From: Maioricimonas rarisocia
GTDB lineage: Bacteria; Planctomycetota; Planctomycetia; Planctomycetales; Planctomycetaceae
DNA length: 64,000 bases
Reading direction: 5' to 3'
Assembly: GCF_007747795.1 (NCBI RefSeq)
Contig: NZ_CP036275.1
Location: 372,001 to 436,000 of the forward strand
A program made the position numbers and the translations under genes. Positions within the stretch are counted from its first letter, which is position 1, and each line of letters begins with the position of its first letter. Below are positions 37,534 through 46,511 of the stretch, piece after piece. The notes beneath the pieces were generated by a model that saw only the letters and a program-made list of their open reading frames with translations, was not told the origin of the DNA and did no database searches.

Positions 37534-39591
37534 ATGATTGCCCGACGTTCCCGCCTGCTGTCCGGTCTGATGACCGCAGTGTTCCTCATGGTCTTCACTG
37601 GACTCGCTGTCGCAGACGACGCTCCGTTCCCCGGCAAACAGAGTGAGTGGCACGGCTTCGACCGGTACGATTTCGAAGTGGACGGCAAGCCGGTGCTGGT
37701 CGTCGCCCCGAAACAGGCTGCCCCCGGCAAGCCGTGGGTCTGGCACGGCGAGTTCTTCGGGCACAAGCCGGCTCCCGATATCGCACTGCTCGAACGGGGC
37801 TTTCACATCGTCTACATGCGGGTGCCGAACATGTTCGGCTCACCGAAAGCGATTGCCCACTGGAACGCCTTCTACGACGAGCTGACCGGGAAGTACGGCT
37901 TCGCGAAGAAGGCGGCTCTGGTGGGACTCAGCCGGGGCGGGCTGTATTGCTACAACTGGGCCGCCGCCAATCCCGACAAGGTCGCCTGCATCTATGGCGA
38001 CGCACCGGTCTGTGATTTCAAAAGCTGGCCGGGCGGCAAGGGGAAAGGGAAGGGGAGCCCCCGCGACTGGAAGCTGGTCCTGGAGGTCTTCGGCTTCGAG
38101 AACGAGGCCGAAGCACTCGCCTGGCCGCACAATCCGATCGACAGTCTCGAGCCGCTCGCGAAGGCGGGCGTGCCGCTGCTGCACGTCTATGGTGATGCCG
38201 ATGACGTCGTCCCGTGGGATGAGAACACGGGCATCATTGCCGAGCGGTATCGCAAGCTGGGCGGTTCAATCACGCTGATCGACAAGCCGGGCGTGGGACA
38301 TCATCCGCACGGCCTGGAGGACTCGACGCCGATCGTCCAGTTCATCGCCCGGCACGCATCCGTCCCCCAACCGCCGGAGTATCGACCGGTCGCTGCCGAG
38401 CTTGTCCGTCCGCGCGATGGCCTGGGCAATGTGCTCAATAAGCTTGAGCAGGGCGAGCCGGTCCGCATCGCTTACCTGGGAGGCTCGATCACCGCAGCAC
38501 CCGGCTGGCGGGTGCAGACCCGTGACTGGTTCCGCAGCGAGTTTCCCGAGGCGGAGGTGGAGGAGATTCACGCGGCGATCGGCGGGACCGGGAGCGACCT
38601 CGGCGTCTTCCGGTTGGAGCACGACGTCCTGCAGCATCGGCCCGATCTGCTGTTCGTCGAGTTCGCCGTCAACGATGGGGGCGCCGCGCCCGAGCGGATC
38701 TGGAAAGCGATGGAGGGGATCGTACGGCAGACGTGGGCGGAGGATCCCCGCTGCGACATCTGCTTCGTGTACACGTTCCGCGTCGGCTACGAGAACGACC
38801 TGCGGGAAGGGCACTGTCCCCGGGCCGCCTCGGCGATGGAACTGCTGGCGGACCACTACGGCATTCCGTCGATCAACATGGCGCTGAAGGTGGTCGACCT
38901 CGAACAGGCCGGGAAACTGATCTTCAAATCAGACGAACCGACGCCGGAGGCTGTTATCCGGTTTTCGAAGGATGGCGTGCATCCGCTCGACGAGGGACAC
39001 CGCATCTACACCGACGTGATCGCGGGCGCGATCCGGCAGATGGAAGCGACATCCGAGCCGCTCGATCATCAGGCGAAACTCGCGGTTCCGTTCGTTGCCG
39101 ATCACTGGCAGGCGGCAACAACAGTTCCGGTAACGCAGGAGATACTCAGCGGCGACTGGAAGAGGCTCGACGACGACAACCCGCTCGCCCGCCGGTTCCA
39201 GAATCGGATGGGACCGCTGTGGGAAGGGACCGAGCCGGGCAGCCGGCTGACGTTCCGTTTTCGCGGTTCGACGGCGAAGCTGTATGACCTGCTCGGACCG
39301 GACGGCGGGCAGGTGATCATCACCGTGGACGGTAAGCGGCGGGAGAAGCCGGTGCCCCGGTTCGACAGCTACTGCACCTATCATCGCATTGCGACGCTGA
39401 CGGTGGCGGACGGGCTCGATCCGCACGAGGTGCATACCGTGACGGTCGAGATTCATCCCGAGCAGCCGGACCGCTCGCCGGTCGCCTTCCGCCTGCAGGA
39501 CCCCGAAACCGAACTGAAGTCGCCGAAGTACCAGGGAACCAACGTGCGGGTCAGCCGCATTCTCGTGCTGGGTGAGGTGCTCAATGACTGA
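37534..39591 (+). CDS. Secreted two-domain esterase: alpha/beta hydrolase fused to SGNH hydrolase
   Basis: About 685 aa. Sec signal (1-28), then an alpha/beta hydrolase domain with nucleophile motif G131-L-S-R-G135, acidic residue around D224 ([10 protein letters not shown]) and His in GVGHHPHG (about 256). This is followed by an SGNH/GDSL domain: nucleophile S318 in [12 protein letters not shown], block [10 protein letters not shown] (about 350), block III Asn N380 (EFAVNDGG) and D480-x2-H483 ([10 protein letters not shown]). A C-terminal beta-rich module (about 540-685) completes it. Both active sites look intact. Probable carbohydrate acyl-esterase. Its last bases overlap the start of the next gene (ATGACTGA), so translation is coupled. 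Confidence 0.88.
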   Translation: MIARRSRLLSGLMTAVFLMVFTGLAVADDAPFPGKQSEWHGFDRYDFEVDGKPVLVVAPKQAAPGKPWVWHGEFFGHKPAPDIALLERGFHIVYMRVPNMFGSPKAIAHWNAFYDELTGKYGFAKKAALVGLSRGGLYCYNWAAANPDKVACIYGDAPVCDFKSWPGGKGKGKGSPRDWKLVLEVFGFENEAEALAWPHNPIDSLEPLAKAGVPLLHVYGDADDVVPWDENTGIIAERYRKLGGSITLIDKPGVGHHPHGLEDSTPIVQFIARHASVPQPPEYRPVAAELVRPRDGLGNVLNKLEQGEPVRIAYLGGSITAAPGWRVQTRDWFRSEFPEAEVEEIHAAIGGTGSDLGVFRLEHDVLQHRPDLLFVEFAVNDGGAAPERIWKAMEGIVRQTWAEDPRCDICFVYTFRVGYENDLREGHCPRAASAMELLADHYGIPSINMALKVVDLEQAGKLIFKSDEPTPEAVIRFSKDGVHPLDEGHRIYTDVIAGAIRQMEATSEPLDHQAKLAVPFVADHWQAATTVPVTQEILSGDWKRLDDDNPLARRFQNRMGPLWEGTEPGSRLTFRFRGSTAKLYDLLGPDGGQVIITVDGKRREKPVPRFDSYCTYHRIATLTVADGLDPHEVHTVTVEIHPEQPDRSPVAFRLQDPETELKSPKYQGTNVRVSRILVLGEVLND

Positions 39592-41122
39592 GGACATGCT
39601 ACCGATGACGATCGAACGACGCGCACGGCCTGCGGCACTCCCTGCGGTCTGTCTGCTGCTGCTCTGGATGGCCGTGCCCGCTGTCGCGGAGACGCGTGCC
39701 GGGTGGACCGAGACGGGGACGCTGTCCGCACCGGAGGCGTTTCAGGCAGCCGCGGCCGATGAGCAGTTCATCTACGCCATCGCCAGCCGGCAGATTGCCA
39801 GGTACGACCGCCATACGGGCGAGCGCGTGGCCGTCAGCACCGGCGAGGCAAAGCACCTCAACAGCGGCTTCTTCCACGAGGGGAAGCTGTACTGTGCCCA
39901 TTCGAACTATCCGCAGACGCCCGAGCAGAGCCAGATCAAGGTCCTCGACGTCGACACGATGGAGCTGTCGACGGCACATGACTTTCGCGACTACGGCGGC
40001 AGCCTGACGTGGGTGCTCCGCCGGGACGGCCACTGGTGGTGCAACTTCGCCCGCTACGGCGAGCAGAACGGCGAGACTTTCTTCGCGAAGTTCGACGACG
40101 ACTGGAACGAACTGGCCCGCTGGACGTATCCGCCCGAAGTCATCGCGCAGCTCGGACGCTACAGCCTCTCCGGCGGAATCTGGGACGGAGGCGAACTACT
40201 GGTGACCGGGCATGACGATCCGGTGCTGTTCCGGCTGCGGCTGCCGGAGGAGGGGAACGTCCTCGAGTTCGTCGGCAGCGAAGCAGCACCGTTCAGCGGG
40301 CAGGGGATTGCCCGCGATCCGGTGACCGGGGGGCTGGTGGGGATCCGCCGGGCGGAGCGGGAGGTCGTCTTCGCCGCGGCACCCGCACCCGAGCCGCTCC
40401 GTCTGCGTGTGCTCAGCTACAACATTCACCATGCCGAGGGAGTGGATCGGAAGCTCGATCTGGAGCGGATTGCCGGGGTGATCCGTGCTGTCGAGCCGGA
40501 CCTGGTCGCGCTGCAGGAGGTGGATCGCAATGTTCGCCGCAGCGAGAGCGTCGATCAACCGGCGGAGCTGGCCCGATTGACCGGGATGGAGGGCGTCTTC
40601 GGCGGCAACATCGAGCTGCAGGGGGGCGAGTACGGCAATGCGGTACTGTCACGGCTGCCGATCGTCCGACACGAGAACCATCTGCTTCCCCGGTTCGACG
40701 ACGGCGAGCAGCGGGGGGTGCTGGAAGTGGAAGTGACGTTGCCGGGCGACCGCGGGCGACTGCTGCTGCTGGCGACGCACTTCGATCATCGACGAAACGA
40801 GCGGGAGCGGATCGCCTCGGCGGGGGCGGTCAACGAGCTGGTGGCGAAGCGGCCCGGGCTGCCGGCTCTGCTGGCGGGGGACCTGAATGCCGTCCCGGAG
40901 AGTGAGACGCTCCGCATCATCGGCGAGCAGTGGACGCGATCGAATGCCGAGGTGCAGCCGACGATTCCGGTGAAGGAGCCGACGCGGCAGATCGATTATG
41001 TGCTGTACCGGCCGGAAGGACGCTGGAAGGTGATCGAGACGAAGGTGCTGGACGAGTCGGTGGCGTCGGACCACCGGGCATTCCTGGCGGTTCTGGAGCT
41101 GCGTAACGAGCCGCGACCGTGA
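39584..41122 (+). CDS. Secreted beta-propeller-like protein fused to endonuclease/exonuclease/phosphatase (EEP) domain
   Basis: About 512 aa. Start 39584 overlaps the upstream stop, with GGTGAGG before it; ATGs at 39596 and 39605 are alternatives. Signal peptide (about 15-35), then ~240 residues with propeller-like repeats ([42 protein letters not shown]). The EEP domain starts at [15 protein letters not shown] with catalytic-type motifs [13 protein letters not shown] and SDHRAF. It could be a phosphodiesterase or phosphatase in the periplasm. The final codons (NEPRP and the stop) lie inside the dispersed repeat GAGCCGCGACCGTGAGGGAG, so the original end was replaced. Confidence 0.85.
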   Translation: MTEDMLPMTIERRARPAALPAVCLLLLWMAVPAVAETRAGWTETGTLSAPEAFQAAAADEQFIYAIASRQIARYDRHTGERVAVSTGEAKHLNSGFFHEGKLYCAHSNYPQTPEQSQIKVLDVDTMELSTAHDFRDYGGSLTWVLRRDGHWWCNFARYGEQNGETFFAKFDDDWNELARWTYPPEVIAQLGRYSLSGGIWDGGELLVTGHDDPVLFRLRLPEEGNVLEFVGSEAAPFSGQGIARDPVTGGLVGIRRAEREVVFAAAPAPEPLRLRVLSYNIHHAEGVDRKLDLERIAGVIRAVEPDLVALQEVDRNVRRSESVDQPAELARLTGMEGVFGGNIELQGGEYGNAVLSRLPIVRHENHLLPRFDDGEQRGVLEVEVTLPGDRGRLLLLATHFDHRRNERERIASAGAVNELVAKRPGLPALLAGDLNAVPESETLRIIGEQWTRSNAEVQPTIPVKEPTRQIDYVLYRPEGRWKVIETKVLDESVASDHRAFLAVLELRNEPRP

Positions 41123-41139
41123 GGGAGCGGGAGTGCGAC

Positions 41140-41160
41140 GTAGGGCAGGCTCCGCCTGCC
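41140..41160 (+). repeat. REP-like palindrome, GTAG head, GGCAGGC stem
   Basis: GTAG then GGCAGGC/GCCTGCC arms around TCC, just after the EEP gene. Same family at 52589-52609 and 57915-57935. Confidence 0.7.
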
Positions 41161-41257
41161 GCCGGTTGGCTGGCGTTGCCGGCAGGAGGCCGTGCAAAGT
41201 CGTGCGTGACGCCGCACTGCTGGGCGATGCCGGCAAGGGCACTCGGCGTTGCCTGCT

Positions 41258-41938
41258 TCAGATGGTGACGCACGCGACTGAAAAGTAATCGAGGTCCAGG
41301 TGGGGCGCGATGACCTCAAACGCATCTTCCCGGAAGAAGTAGCATCCGTTCCAGGTAATCGGGAACTCTTCAAGGAGCTGTTTCGACATCACCGTTGATT
41401 CCTTCGGTTTCCGGGGGAAACTTCCGAAGTCGCACGTGACTTCCTGAATGTCACTCAGTTGGTTCCGTATTCTCTCAACAACCGGTCCTCCAACAACGAA
41501 GTAGTCTCCGATCGCCTCATGGAATGACGGCACGTCCGGAAGGTCGATCCATTCAAGATCGGGCTCCGGCTCGGTCGGGTACGTGGTCCGTTCAAACCAG
41601 GAAGCATCTCCCAGCGCCGGCAACTCCACATCCACAAGCTTGTCGAAAATCACCCGAGAGAAGGTGATTCTCCCCAATTGATCAAGTCGCTCCCGAATGG
41701 AATCGGCAACGATCATCCATATGCCCGGGCAGAACACGTCCGGACAAAAGCGTCCGCTGCGGACGACATGACATGTTCCCGACATCGAAAACGTGACGTC
41801 CCCGCTCTCGTCGATCCCGGTCGACTTCGTCAGGTCACCGTTGCATTCCCTGCCATGGAACACGCTGTTGTGCAGCGGGCAGGTTCTGTAGCGTGCCTTC
41901 CACGTGGCGATCGTCCGACGTACAACGAGAACTTTCAT
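41258..41938 (-). CDS. Hypothetical protein with scattered Cys residues
   Basis: 226 aa, soluble, unrecognised. The N-terminal part has cysteines in RTCPLHN, RECNG, GTCHVV and RFCPDVFCPG that could form a zinc site. The C-terminal part is acidic/aromatic (EPEPDLEWIDLPDVP, PITWNGCYFFREDAFEVI). The general look resembles small contextual or immunity-type proteins that occur singly in planctomycetes, but no toxin gene is adjacent. GC is somewhat lower than in the neighbours. Repeats lie on its left side. Confidence 0.55.
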   Translation of the reverse strand: MKVLVVRRTIATWKARYRTCPLHNSVFHGRECNGDLTKSTGIDESGDVTFSMSGTCHVVRSGRFCPDVFCPGIWMIVADSIRERLDQLGRITFSRVIFDKLVDVELPALGDASWFERTTYPTEPEPDLEWIDLPDVPSFHEAIGDYFVVGGPVVERIRNQLSDIQEVTCDFGSFPRKPKESTVMSKQLLEEFPITWNGCYFFREDAFEVIAPHLDLDYFSVACVTI

Positions 41939-42134
41939 TCGAAAGGCCCTCGGGCAGTGTCCGCGGCCGCGCGTGGGGGGGAATCACAGTTTCGGGGCAC
42001 ACGGTATCGGTGCCCGGATGCCAGCAACTTAGGTTGGGAATCGCCTGACGATCACCGACTCTGCCGGCAGAAGGGCGTGCAAACTCGTGCGTAACGCCGC
42101 ACTGCTGGACAAGCTAGCAGGGGCATCCGGCTGC

Positions 42135-42824
42135 TTACGGTTTCGACGGCGTTCCCACCTTCTCCCGGATCGCACCCGCCACGTACTTGCCCAGCAGTGT
42201 GCGGGCCGGGGCCGTCATGTGCACGCCGTCGGCGTCGATCAGCTCGCCGGTCGTGTGCGGCTGTGGTGGACTGCTGATGACGGCGTTCAGGTCGACGACC
42301 GGCACCTTCAGGTCGGCCATCACCTCGCGGGCAATCGCGTTGTACTGCTCGACGCTGGCATTCAGCAGTGCGTAGTCGCGGCCGGCGCGGGCCTTCGCCG
42401 CCCGGTCATCGAGAATCGGCGTTGTCGTCGCGAACAGGATCACCGCGTCGGTCCGGCTGCGGATCTGCTCGACGATCGCGCGGAGGTTGGCGGCGTACTG
42501 GTCCGGCGGGACCTGAAAGCGGCCGGTCTCGTGGAATTTCTTCGTGTCGTGAATGCCGCAGTTGAAGTGGACGACGTCCGGCTTCTGCTCGATGACCCAG
42601 GCGTCCAGGTGCCGGAGGACGTTGCGGCTGTCCTGTCCGTTCGCTTTCGGGCTGAAGACGGTGGCGACGCCGTCCAGTTGGCTGATGACGGTCGGGGCGT
42701 AGCTCATCCGGATCGAATCGCCGACGAGGACGACTTTGGGGAGGTCGGCCCGGGCATCGTCGGCCGGGAGCGGGGTGCACAGTCCGGCAATGGCGGCGAG
42801 AAGCAGGAGGGGGCGAAGCAACAT
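42135..42824 (-). CDS. Secreted SGNH/GDSL hydrolase
   Basis: 229 aa. Short Sec signal (MLLRPLLLLAAIAGLCTPLPA), then nucleophile block VVLVGDSIRMSY, block II near KANGQDSRN, block III HFNCGIHD and the C-terminal D-x-x-H block DADGVHMT. All four SGNH positions appear present. Likely deacylates polysaccharides or other esters outside the cytoplasm. Monocistronic; the 14-bp tandem array begins 110 bp upstream of its start. Confidence 0.9.
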   Translation of the reverse strand: MLLRPLLLLAAIAGLCTPLPADDARADLPKVVLVGDSIRMSYAPTVISQLDGVATVFSPKANGQDSRNVLRHLDAWVIEQKPDVVHFNCGIHDTKKFHETGRFQVPPDQYAANLRAIVEQIRSRTDAVILFATTTPILDDRAAKARAGRDYALLNASVEQYNAIAREVMADLKVPVVDLNAVISSPPQPHTTGELIDADGVHMTAPARTLLGKYVAGAIREKVGTPSKP

Positions 42825-42933
42825 CGGGCAGGTCTTTCGTTCGGCAGGGCGGTCAGGTTGCGGCGCGGGTGACGGCAGTCGGGATGTATCGTAAAGCGGC
42901 CGGTTGCCGGTCGTCGAGCGGGATGCGAGCGGC

Positions 42934-43115
42934 GAGAGGTGAGGCTTGAGAGGTGAGGCTTGAGAGGTGAGGCTTGAGAGGTGAGGCTTGAGAGGTGAGG
43001 CTTGAGAGGTGAGGCTTGAGAGGTGAGGCTTGAGAGGTGAGGCTTGAGAGGTGAGGCTTGAGAGGTGAGGCTTGAGAGGTGAGGCTTGAGAGGTGAGGCT
43101 TGAGAGGTGAGGCTT
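42934..43115. repeat. Tandem repeat, 13 copies of a 14-bp unit
   Basis: The unit GAGAGGTGAGGCTT is repeated 13 times with no mismatch over exactly 182 bp. The 14-bp period puts a stop-free frame on the minus strand (a 14-residue repeat), which is not evidence of coding. Related single units (GAGGCTTGAG) occur at 60-75 and elsewhere next to the dispersed repeats, so the array probably expanded from one such unit by slippage. Confidence 0.95.
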
Positions 43116-43160
43116 GAGGCCCGCGGCGCGAGACGTGAGGGAACTTCCGCAACACCGCAG

Positions 43161-43285
43161 GCGAGCCCGGTGCGTGAGCTCCGGAATGAGGCGAACGTCG
43201 TTCGGCGTGACGTCACCAGCACGAAGTGCCAGCGAGTGGCGCGGCAGGGGTGATGCGTTACGAGCCGCGACCGTGAGGTAGCGGG
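43161..43285 (+). repeat. Dispersed composite repeat, copy 3
   Basis: 80-base block (43161-43240) diverged by roughly 10-15 positions from 222-301, followed by a linker and the GAGCCGCGACCGTGAGG tail, in the same order as copy 1. Confidence 0.75.
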
Positions 43286-43568
43286 AGGAGAAACGCGCGG
43301 TCGCCGCACATGGGCCTCCTGTCGCTGCGCGACCCGGACAAGCAAGTTGTCCGGGCCACCCATGGTGGGCACTCGCGTGCGCTTCGTGCTGGTGTCGTGC
43401 ACCGTCAGATTGCCCACCGGTCGCAGCCGGTGGGCTTTCGTCCTGACCTCACCCAGTCGACTACGAGCCTCGAGCCTCAAGCCTGTTGCACCCCGGCGGG
43501 TTGCGGCCAGTGAGCGGCTCGGTGTATTTTGCCTGCACTCAATCGCTCCTCTCAACGAGCCACAACCG

Positions 43569-43802
43569 ATGACGACACATGCTGCGCGGACCGGGCTGGT
43601 ACTGTTCGCGATCTACCTGCTGTTTTACGGCGGGTTCGTGGGCATCAACGCCTTTGCTCCGCAACTGATGGCGATCACGCCGGTCGCGGGAATCAACCTG
43701 GCGATCCTTTACGGCTTCGCGCTGATTCTCGTCGCGCTGATCCTGGCGTTGCTGTACGGATTTCTCTGCCGGCCTGTTCGCGGCGATTCTTCGAAAGACT
43801 GA
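43569..43802 (+). CDS. DUF485 small membrane protein (YjcH-like)
   Basis: 77 aa. Two hydrophobic helices (GLVLFAIYLLFYGGFVGIN and NLAILYGFALILVALILALLYGFLC) with a short linker, the DUF485 layout of the small protein that accompanies acetate permease. The stop is 3 bases before the actP start, so the pair is co-transcribed. It may modulate or stabilise the symporter. Confidence 0.88.
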   Translation: MTTHAARTGLVLFAIYLLFYGGFVGINAFAPQLMAITPVAGINLAILYGFALILVALILALLYGFLCRPVRGDSSKD

Positions 43803-43805
43803 CGC

Positions 43806-45752
43806 ATGATTTACGAACCGTCGGCAGTCGCCGTCATCACGTTCTTCGCGTTCGTGGCGGCGACGATGGGCCTGAGCTTCTATCTGGGCGGCAGGGCGAA
43901 ATCATCGCAGGGGTACTTTGCGGCCCATGGCGAAATTCCCTGGTTCGTCAACGGGATCGCCTTTGCCGGTGATTACCTGTCGGCGGCGTCGTTCCTGGGC
44001 ATCTGCGGGATGATCGCCTTCTACGGTTACGACGGGTTTCTGTACTCGATCGGGTACCTGGCCGGCTGGATCGTCGCACTGTTTGTCGTGGCCGAGCCGC
44101 TCAAACGGCTGGGCAAGTTCACCTTCGCCGATGCTCTCGATGCGAAGTTCCAGTCGCGGGGAATCAAGCTGGCGGTCGGCATCAGTACGCTGGCAGTCAG
44201 CATCTTCTACCTCATCCCGCAGATGGTGGGAGCCGGCGTGCTTATCCAGCCGCTGCTCGGCTTTCCGCACTGGGTGGGAGTGGTGCTCGTCGGGGCGGTC
44301 GTGATCTACATCGTCGTCTCGGCCGGCATGGTCTCGACGACGTACGTGCAGTTCCTCAAGGGATCGCTCCTGGTCATCTTCAGTGGCATCCTCACCTGGA
44401 TGATTCTGCAGCGGGGCTTCAGTACCGGCGACGATGTCGGGTATGCGTTCCAGACACTCGGGCCGTTCACGACAGCACAGGTGGAAGAGGAACTGGAATC
44501 GGCAATCGGCGAAACGCTCGTGCCGCTCGAAGGAGAGTGGGAGTCTTCGCCTTACCTGCGGACTCGGGAGGAAGCGACCGGCATCGTGACGACGTGGCGG
44601 GTGGAACCGGCCGGCGACGATGAGGTGCTGCTGCGGGAATCCCAGACGCTCATCCGGACCGATGACGGCGAAACGCTCGTCAACGGCCTGCCGAAGGGAA
44701 CGAAGGCGGGCGATCCGGAACTGCATCCGGTCGGGCAACTGGCCGAGCTGCCGGGCGGCGTGACGAAGACCGGGCCGGTCGGTCCGCTGGAGTTCTTCAG
44801 CACGCTGCAGGAGAGCGAAGTCATTCTGTGGAGCAACGAGACGGTCCGCGGTCCGGACGGTGCCACGACCGTCTATTATCCGAAGCCGACCGCCGGCAGC
44901 GAAGTGCTGCGACCGGGGCGGCACCCGGCGTTCGCCGGTCTGCAGAGTGGCCAGATGATCGACAAGGTTAACTTTCTGTCGCTGATGCTGGCGCTGTTTT
45001 GCGGGACCGCGTCGCTGCCGCACATCCTCATCCGGTACTACACCGTCAAGGACGAAGCGGCGGCCCGCAAGAGCACGATCGTCGGCATCGGTTCGATCGG
45101 CCTCTTCTACATCCTTACGCTGTACCTCGGCCTGGGAGCGATGACCAGCGGAGCGCTCGATCCGACCAGCAGCAACATGGCGGCACCGCTGCTGGCCAAG
45201 AGTATCAACGAGTGGCTGTTCGCGATCATCTCGGCGATCGCGTTCACAACGGTGCTGGGAACGGTGAGTGGACTGATTCTCGCCTCGGCCGGTGCGGTGA
45301 CACACGACCTGGTGAGCAACGTCTTCCGCGTCGAGATGACCGATCACGAGAAGGTCCGCGTGGCCAAGATCGCCTCGGTCTTTGTCGGTGCGATCGCGAT
45401 CGTGCTCGGCATCCTGTTCGAGAAGATGAACGTCAGCTATCTGGTCGGCTGGGCGTTCAGCGTCGCGGCCTCCGCCAACCTGCCGGCACTGGTGATGCTG
45501 CTGTTCTGGAAGCGGACGACCCGGCAGGGAATCATCGCGGCGGTGATCGTCGGGATGGTTTCGTCGTTGGGGTGGATTCTGCTGAGCGGGGACACCTTCT
45601 CGAAGGTGTACGGACTGCCGGCCGAAGACGCGCTCGTCCCGTTCAGTCAGCCGGGGATCGTCACGATTCCGCTCGGCTTCCTGACGCTGGTGCTCGTCTC
45701 GCTGATGACGCCGGCACCGGAAGGTGAGGCACTCGTAGAGAAGGTGGCGTAA
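43806..45752 (+). CDS. actP: Sodium/solute symporter, acetate permease ActP-like
   Basis: 648 aa. SSS-family polytopic protein: FYLGGRAKSSQGYFAAHGEIPWFVNGIAFAGDYLSAASFLGI is the ActP-type TM1 region, later GTASLPHILIRYYTV and FTTVLGTVSGLILASAGAVTHDL. Compared with E. coli ActP (about 549 aa) it has an extra, mostly hydrophilic stretch (about residues 205-375) rich in Glu, Thr and Gly between two helices. Imports acetate or other small carboxylates with Na+. Operon with DUF485; converges with the metal-efflux cluster 7 bp away. Confidence 0.9.
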   Translation: MIYEPSAVAVITFFAFVAATMGLSFYLGGRAKSSQGYFAAHGEIPWFVNGIAFAGDYLSAASFLGICGMIAFYGYDGFLYSIGYLAGWIVALFVVAEPLKRLGKFTFADALDAKFQSRGIKLAVGISTLAVSIFYLIPQMVGAGVLIQPLLGFPHWVGVVLVGAVVIYIVVSAGMVSTTYVQFLKGSLLVIFSGILTWMILQRGFSTGDDVGYAFQTLGPFTTAQVEEELESAIGETLVPLEGEWESSPYLRTREEATGIVTTWRVEPAGDDEVLLRESQTLIRTDDGETLVNGLPKGTKAGDPELHPVGQLAELPGGVTKTGPVGPLEFFSTLQESEVILWSNETVRGPDGATTVYYPKPTAGSEVLRPGRHPAFAGLQSGQMIDKVNFLSLMLALFCGTASLPHILIRYYTVKDEAAARKSTIVGIGSIGLFYILTLYLGLGAMTSGALDPTSSNMAAPLLAKSINEWLFAIISAIAFTTVLGTVSGLILASAGAVTHDLVSNVFRVEMTDHEKVRVAKIASVFVGAIAIVLGILFEKMNVSYLVGWAFSVAASANLPALVMLLFWKRTTRQGIIAAVIVGMVSSLGWILLSGDTFSKVYGLPAEDALVPFSQPGIVTIPLGFLTLVLVSLMTPAPEGEALVEKVA

Positions 45753-45759
45753 CCGGCCG

Positions 45760-46431
45760 TTATCGCCGCACCGGGCCGGGGAGGACGGCCTGGTCATCGG
45801 AGGGAGCGGGCGAAGGCGTCAGGTAGCGCTGCGGCTGCTCCTGGACTTCGTCGATGCAGGACTCGCAGCAGACGAAGACGGATTGCGAGGCGACGGGAAC
45901 ATTCCACAGCGTGGCCCGCGTCGTCAGTTCCCGACCGCTGACCGGGCAGACGGTCTGCTTCGCAATGGCCTGCTGCACCCGGACGGTGTCGTTGGGGAAG
46001 CGGGCGGCGAACGTGAGAGACTGGCGGGGACGGCTGCTGAGCCCATACAGGGCGAAGCGGGGAACGGCCTCGTCGTCGAGCCGATCGCTGCGGAGGGCTT
46101 CGCTGACCAGCACGTTGTCGGCACTCCCCTTCCTCCGCTCGGGATAGAGCGGGTAGTGATAACGCCGGGGGTTGTCTGCGTACTGCAGCGTGAGCGTGCC
46201 TCGGACATCGGCCGCGTCGATCGGATCCCCCAGCTCGTCGAAGAGCCAGACGCGGATCGTCCGGCCGGTGACGACGATTTCGCAACGGACGGTGTCCGCC
46301 TGCACCAGGGCACCGCCGTGCGGGCCGACCGGTACCGGGTCGGCAGCCAGTCCGGAACGGGAGGCGGCGCAGACCAGCAGGAGTGTGGCGGCGAACGGCA
46401 GCAGCAATCGTGTGGCGGTCCGTCGCGTCAT
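45760..46431 (-). CDS. Secreted Cys-containing accessory protein of the metal efflux cluster
   Basis: About 223 aa. The start at 46431 has GAGGA 7 bases upstream and a Sec signal (TRRTATRLLLPFAATLLLVCAASRSGLAA). The N-terminal half starts PVPVGPHGGALV, as seen in proteins near Cus/Czc operons. The C-terminal half has TVCPVSGREL and VFVCCESCIDEVQEQPQRYL, a TRASH/YHS-like Cys arrangement that could hold Cu or Zn. It lies 80 bp after the CusA stop on the same strand. Probably a periplasmic metal-binding helper. Family not named. Confidence 0.75.
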   Translation of the reverse strand: MTRRTATRLLLPFAATLLLVCAASRSGLAADPVPVGPHGGALVQADTVRCEIVVTGRTIRVWLFDELGDPIDAADVRGTLTLQYADNPRRYHYPLYPERRKGSADNVLVSEALRSDRLDDEAVPRFALYGLSSRPRQSLTFAARFPNDTVRVQQAIAKQTVCPVSGRELTTRATLWNVPVASQSVFVCCESCIDEVQEQPQRYLTPSPAPSDDQAVLPGPVRR

Positions 46432-46511
46432 GGCTGATCCTCGCGTCCTGCGGGAGGGAAGTGTGCGGGCATGCATGAAAGGGCGTCCCATCGAAGTGGC
46501 GCGAAGAGTCT

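Larger units (their letters stand above)
42825..43568. other. Repeat-rich intergenic region
   Basis: 744 bp between the divergent SGNH hydrolase and DUF485/actP genes. It holds the 13-copy tandem array (42934-43115), one copy of the 80-bp dispersed repeat with its tail (43161-43285) and a CCCACCGG/CCGGTGGG hairpin near 43410. No gene. Confidence 0.6.

Noticed and set aside
42934-43115. CRISPR array
   Set aside because: Units are 14 bp, directly abutting, with no spacers and no cas genes nearby.
42853-43155. Minus-strand frame with a repeated Ser-Leu-Thr-Ser-Gln-Ala-Ser pattern
   Set aside because: Produced by the 14-bp tandem array, whose period simply avoids stops; no start context or homology.
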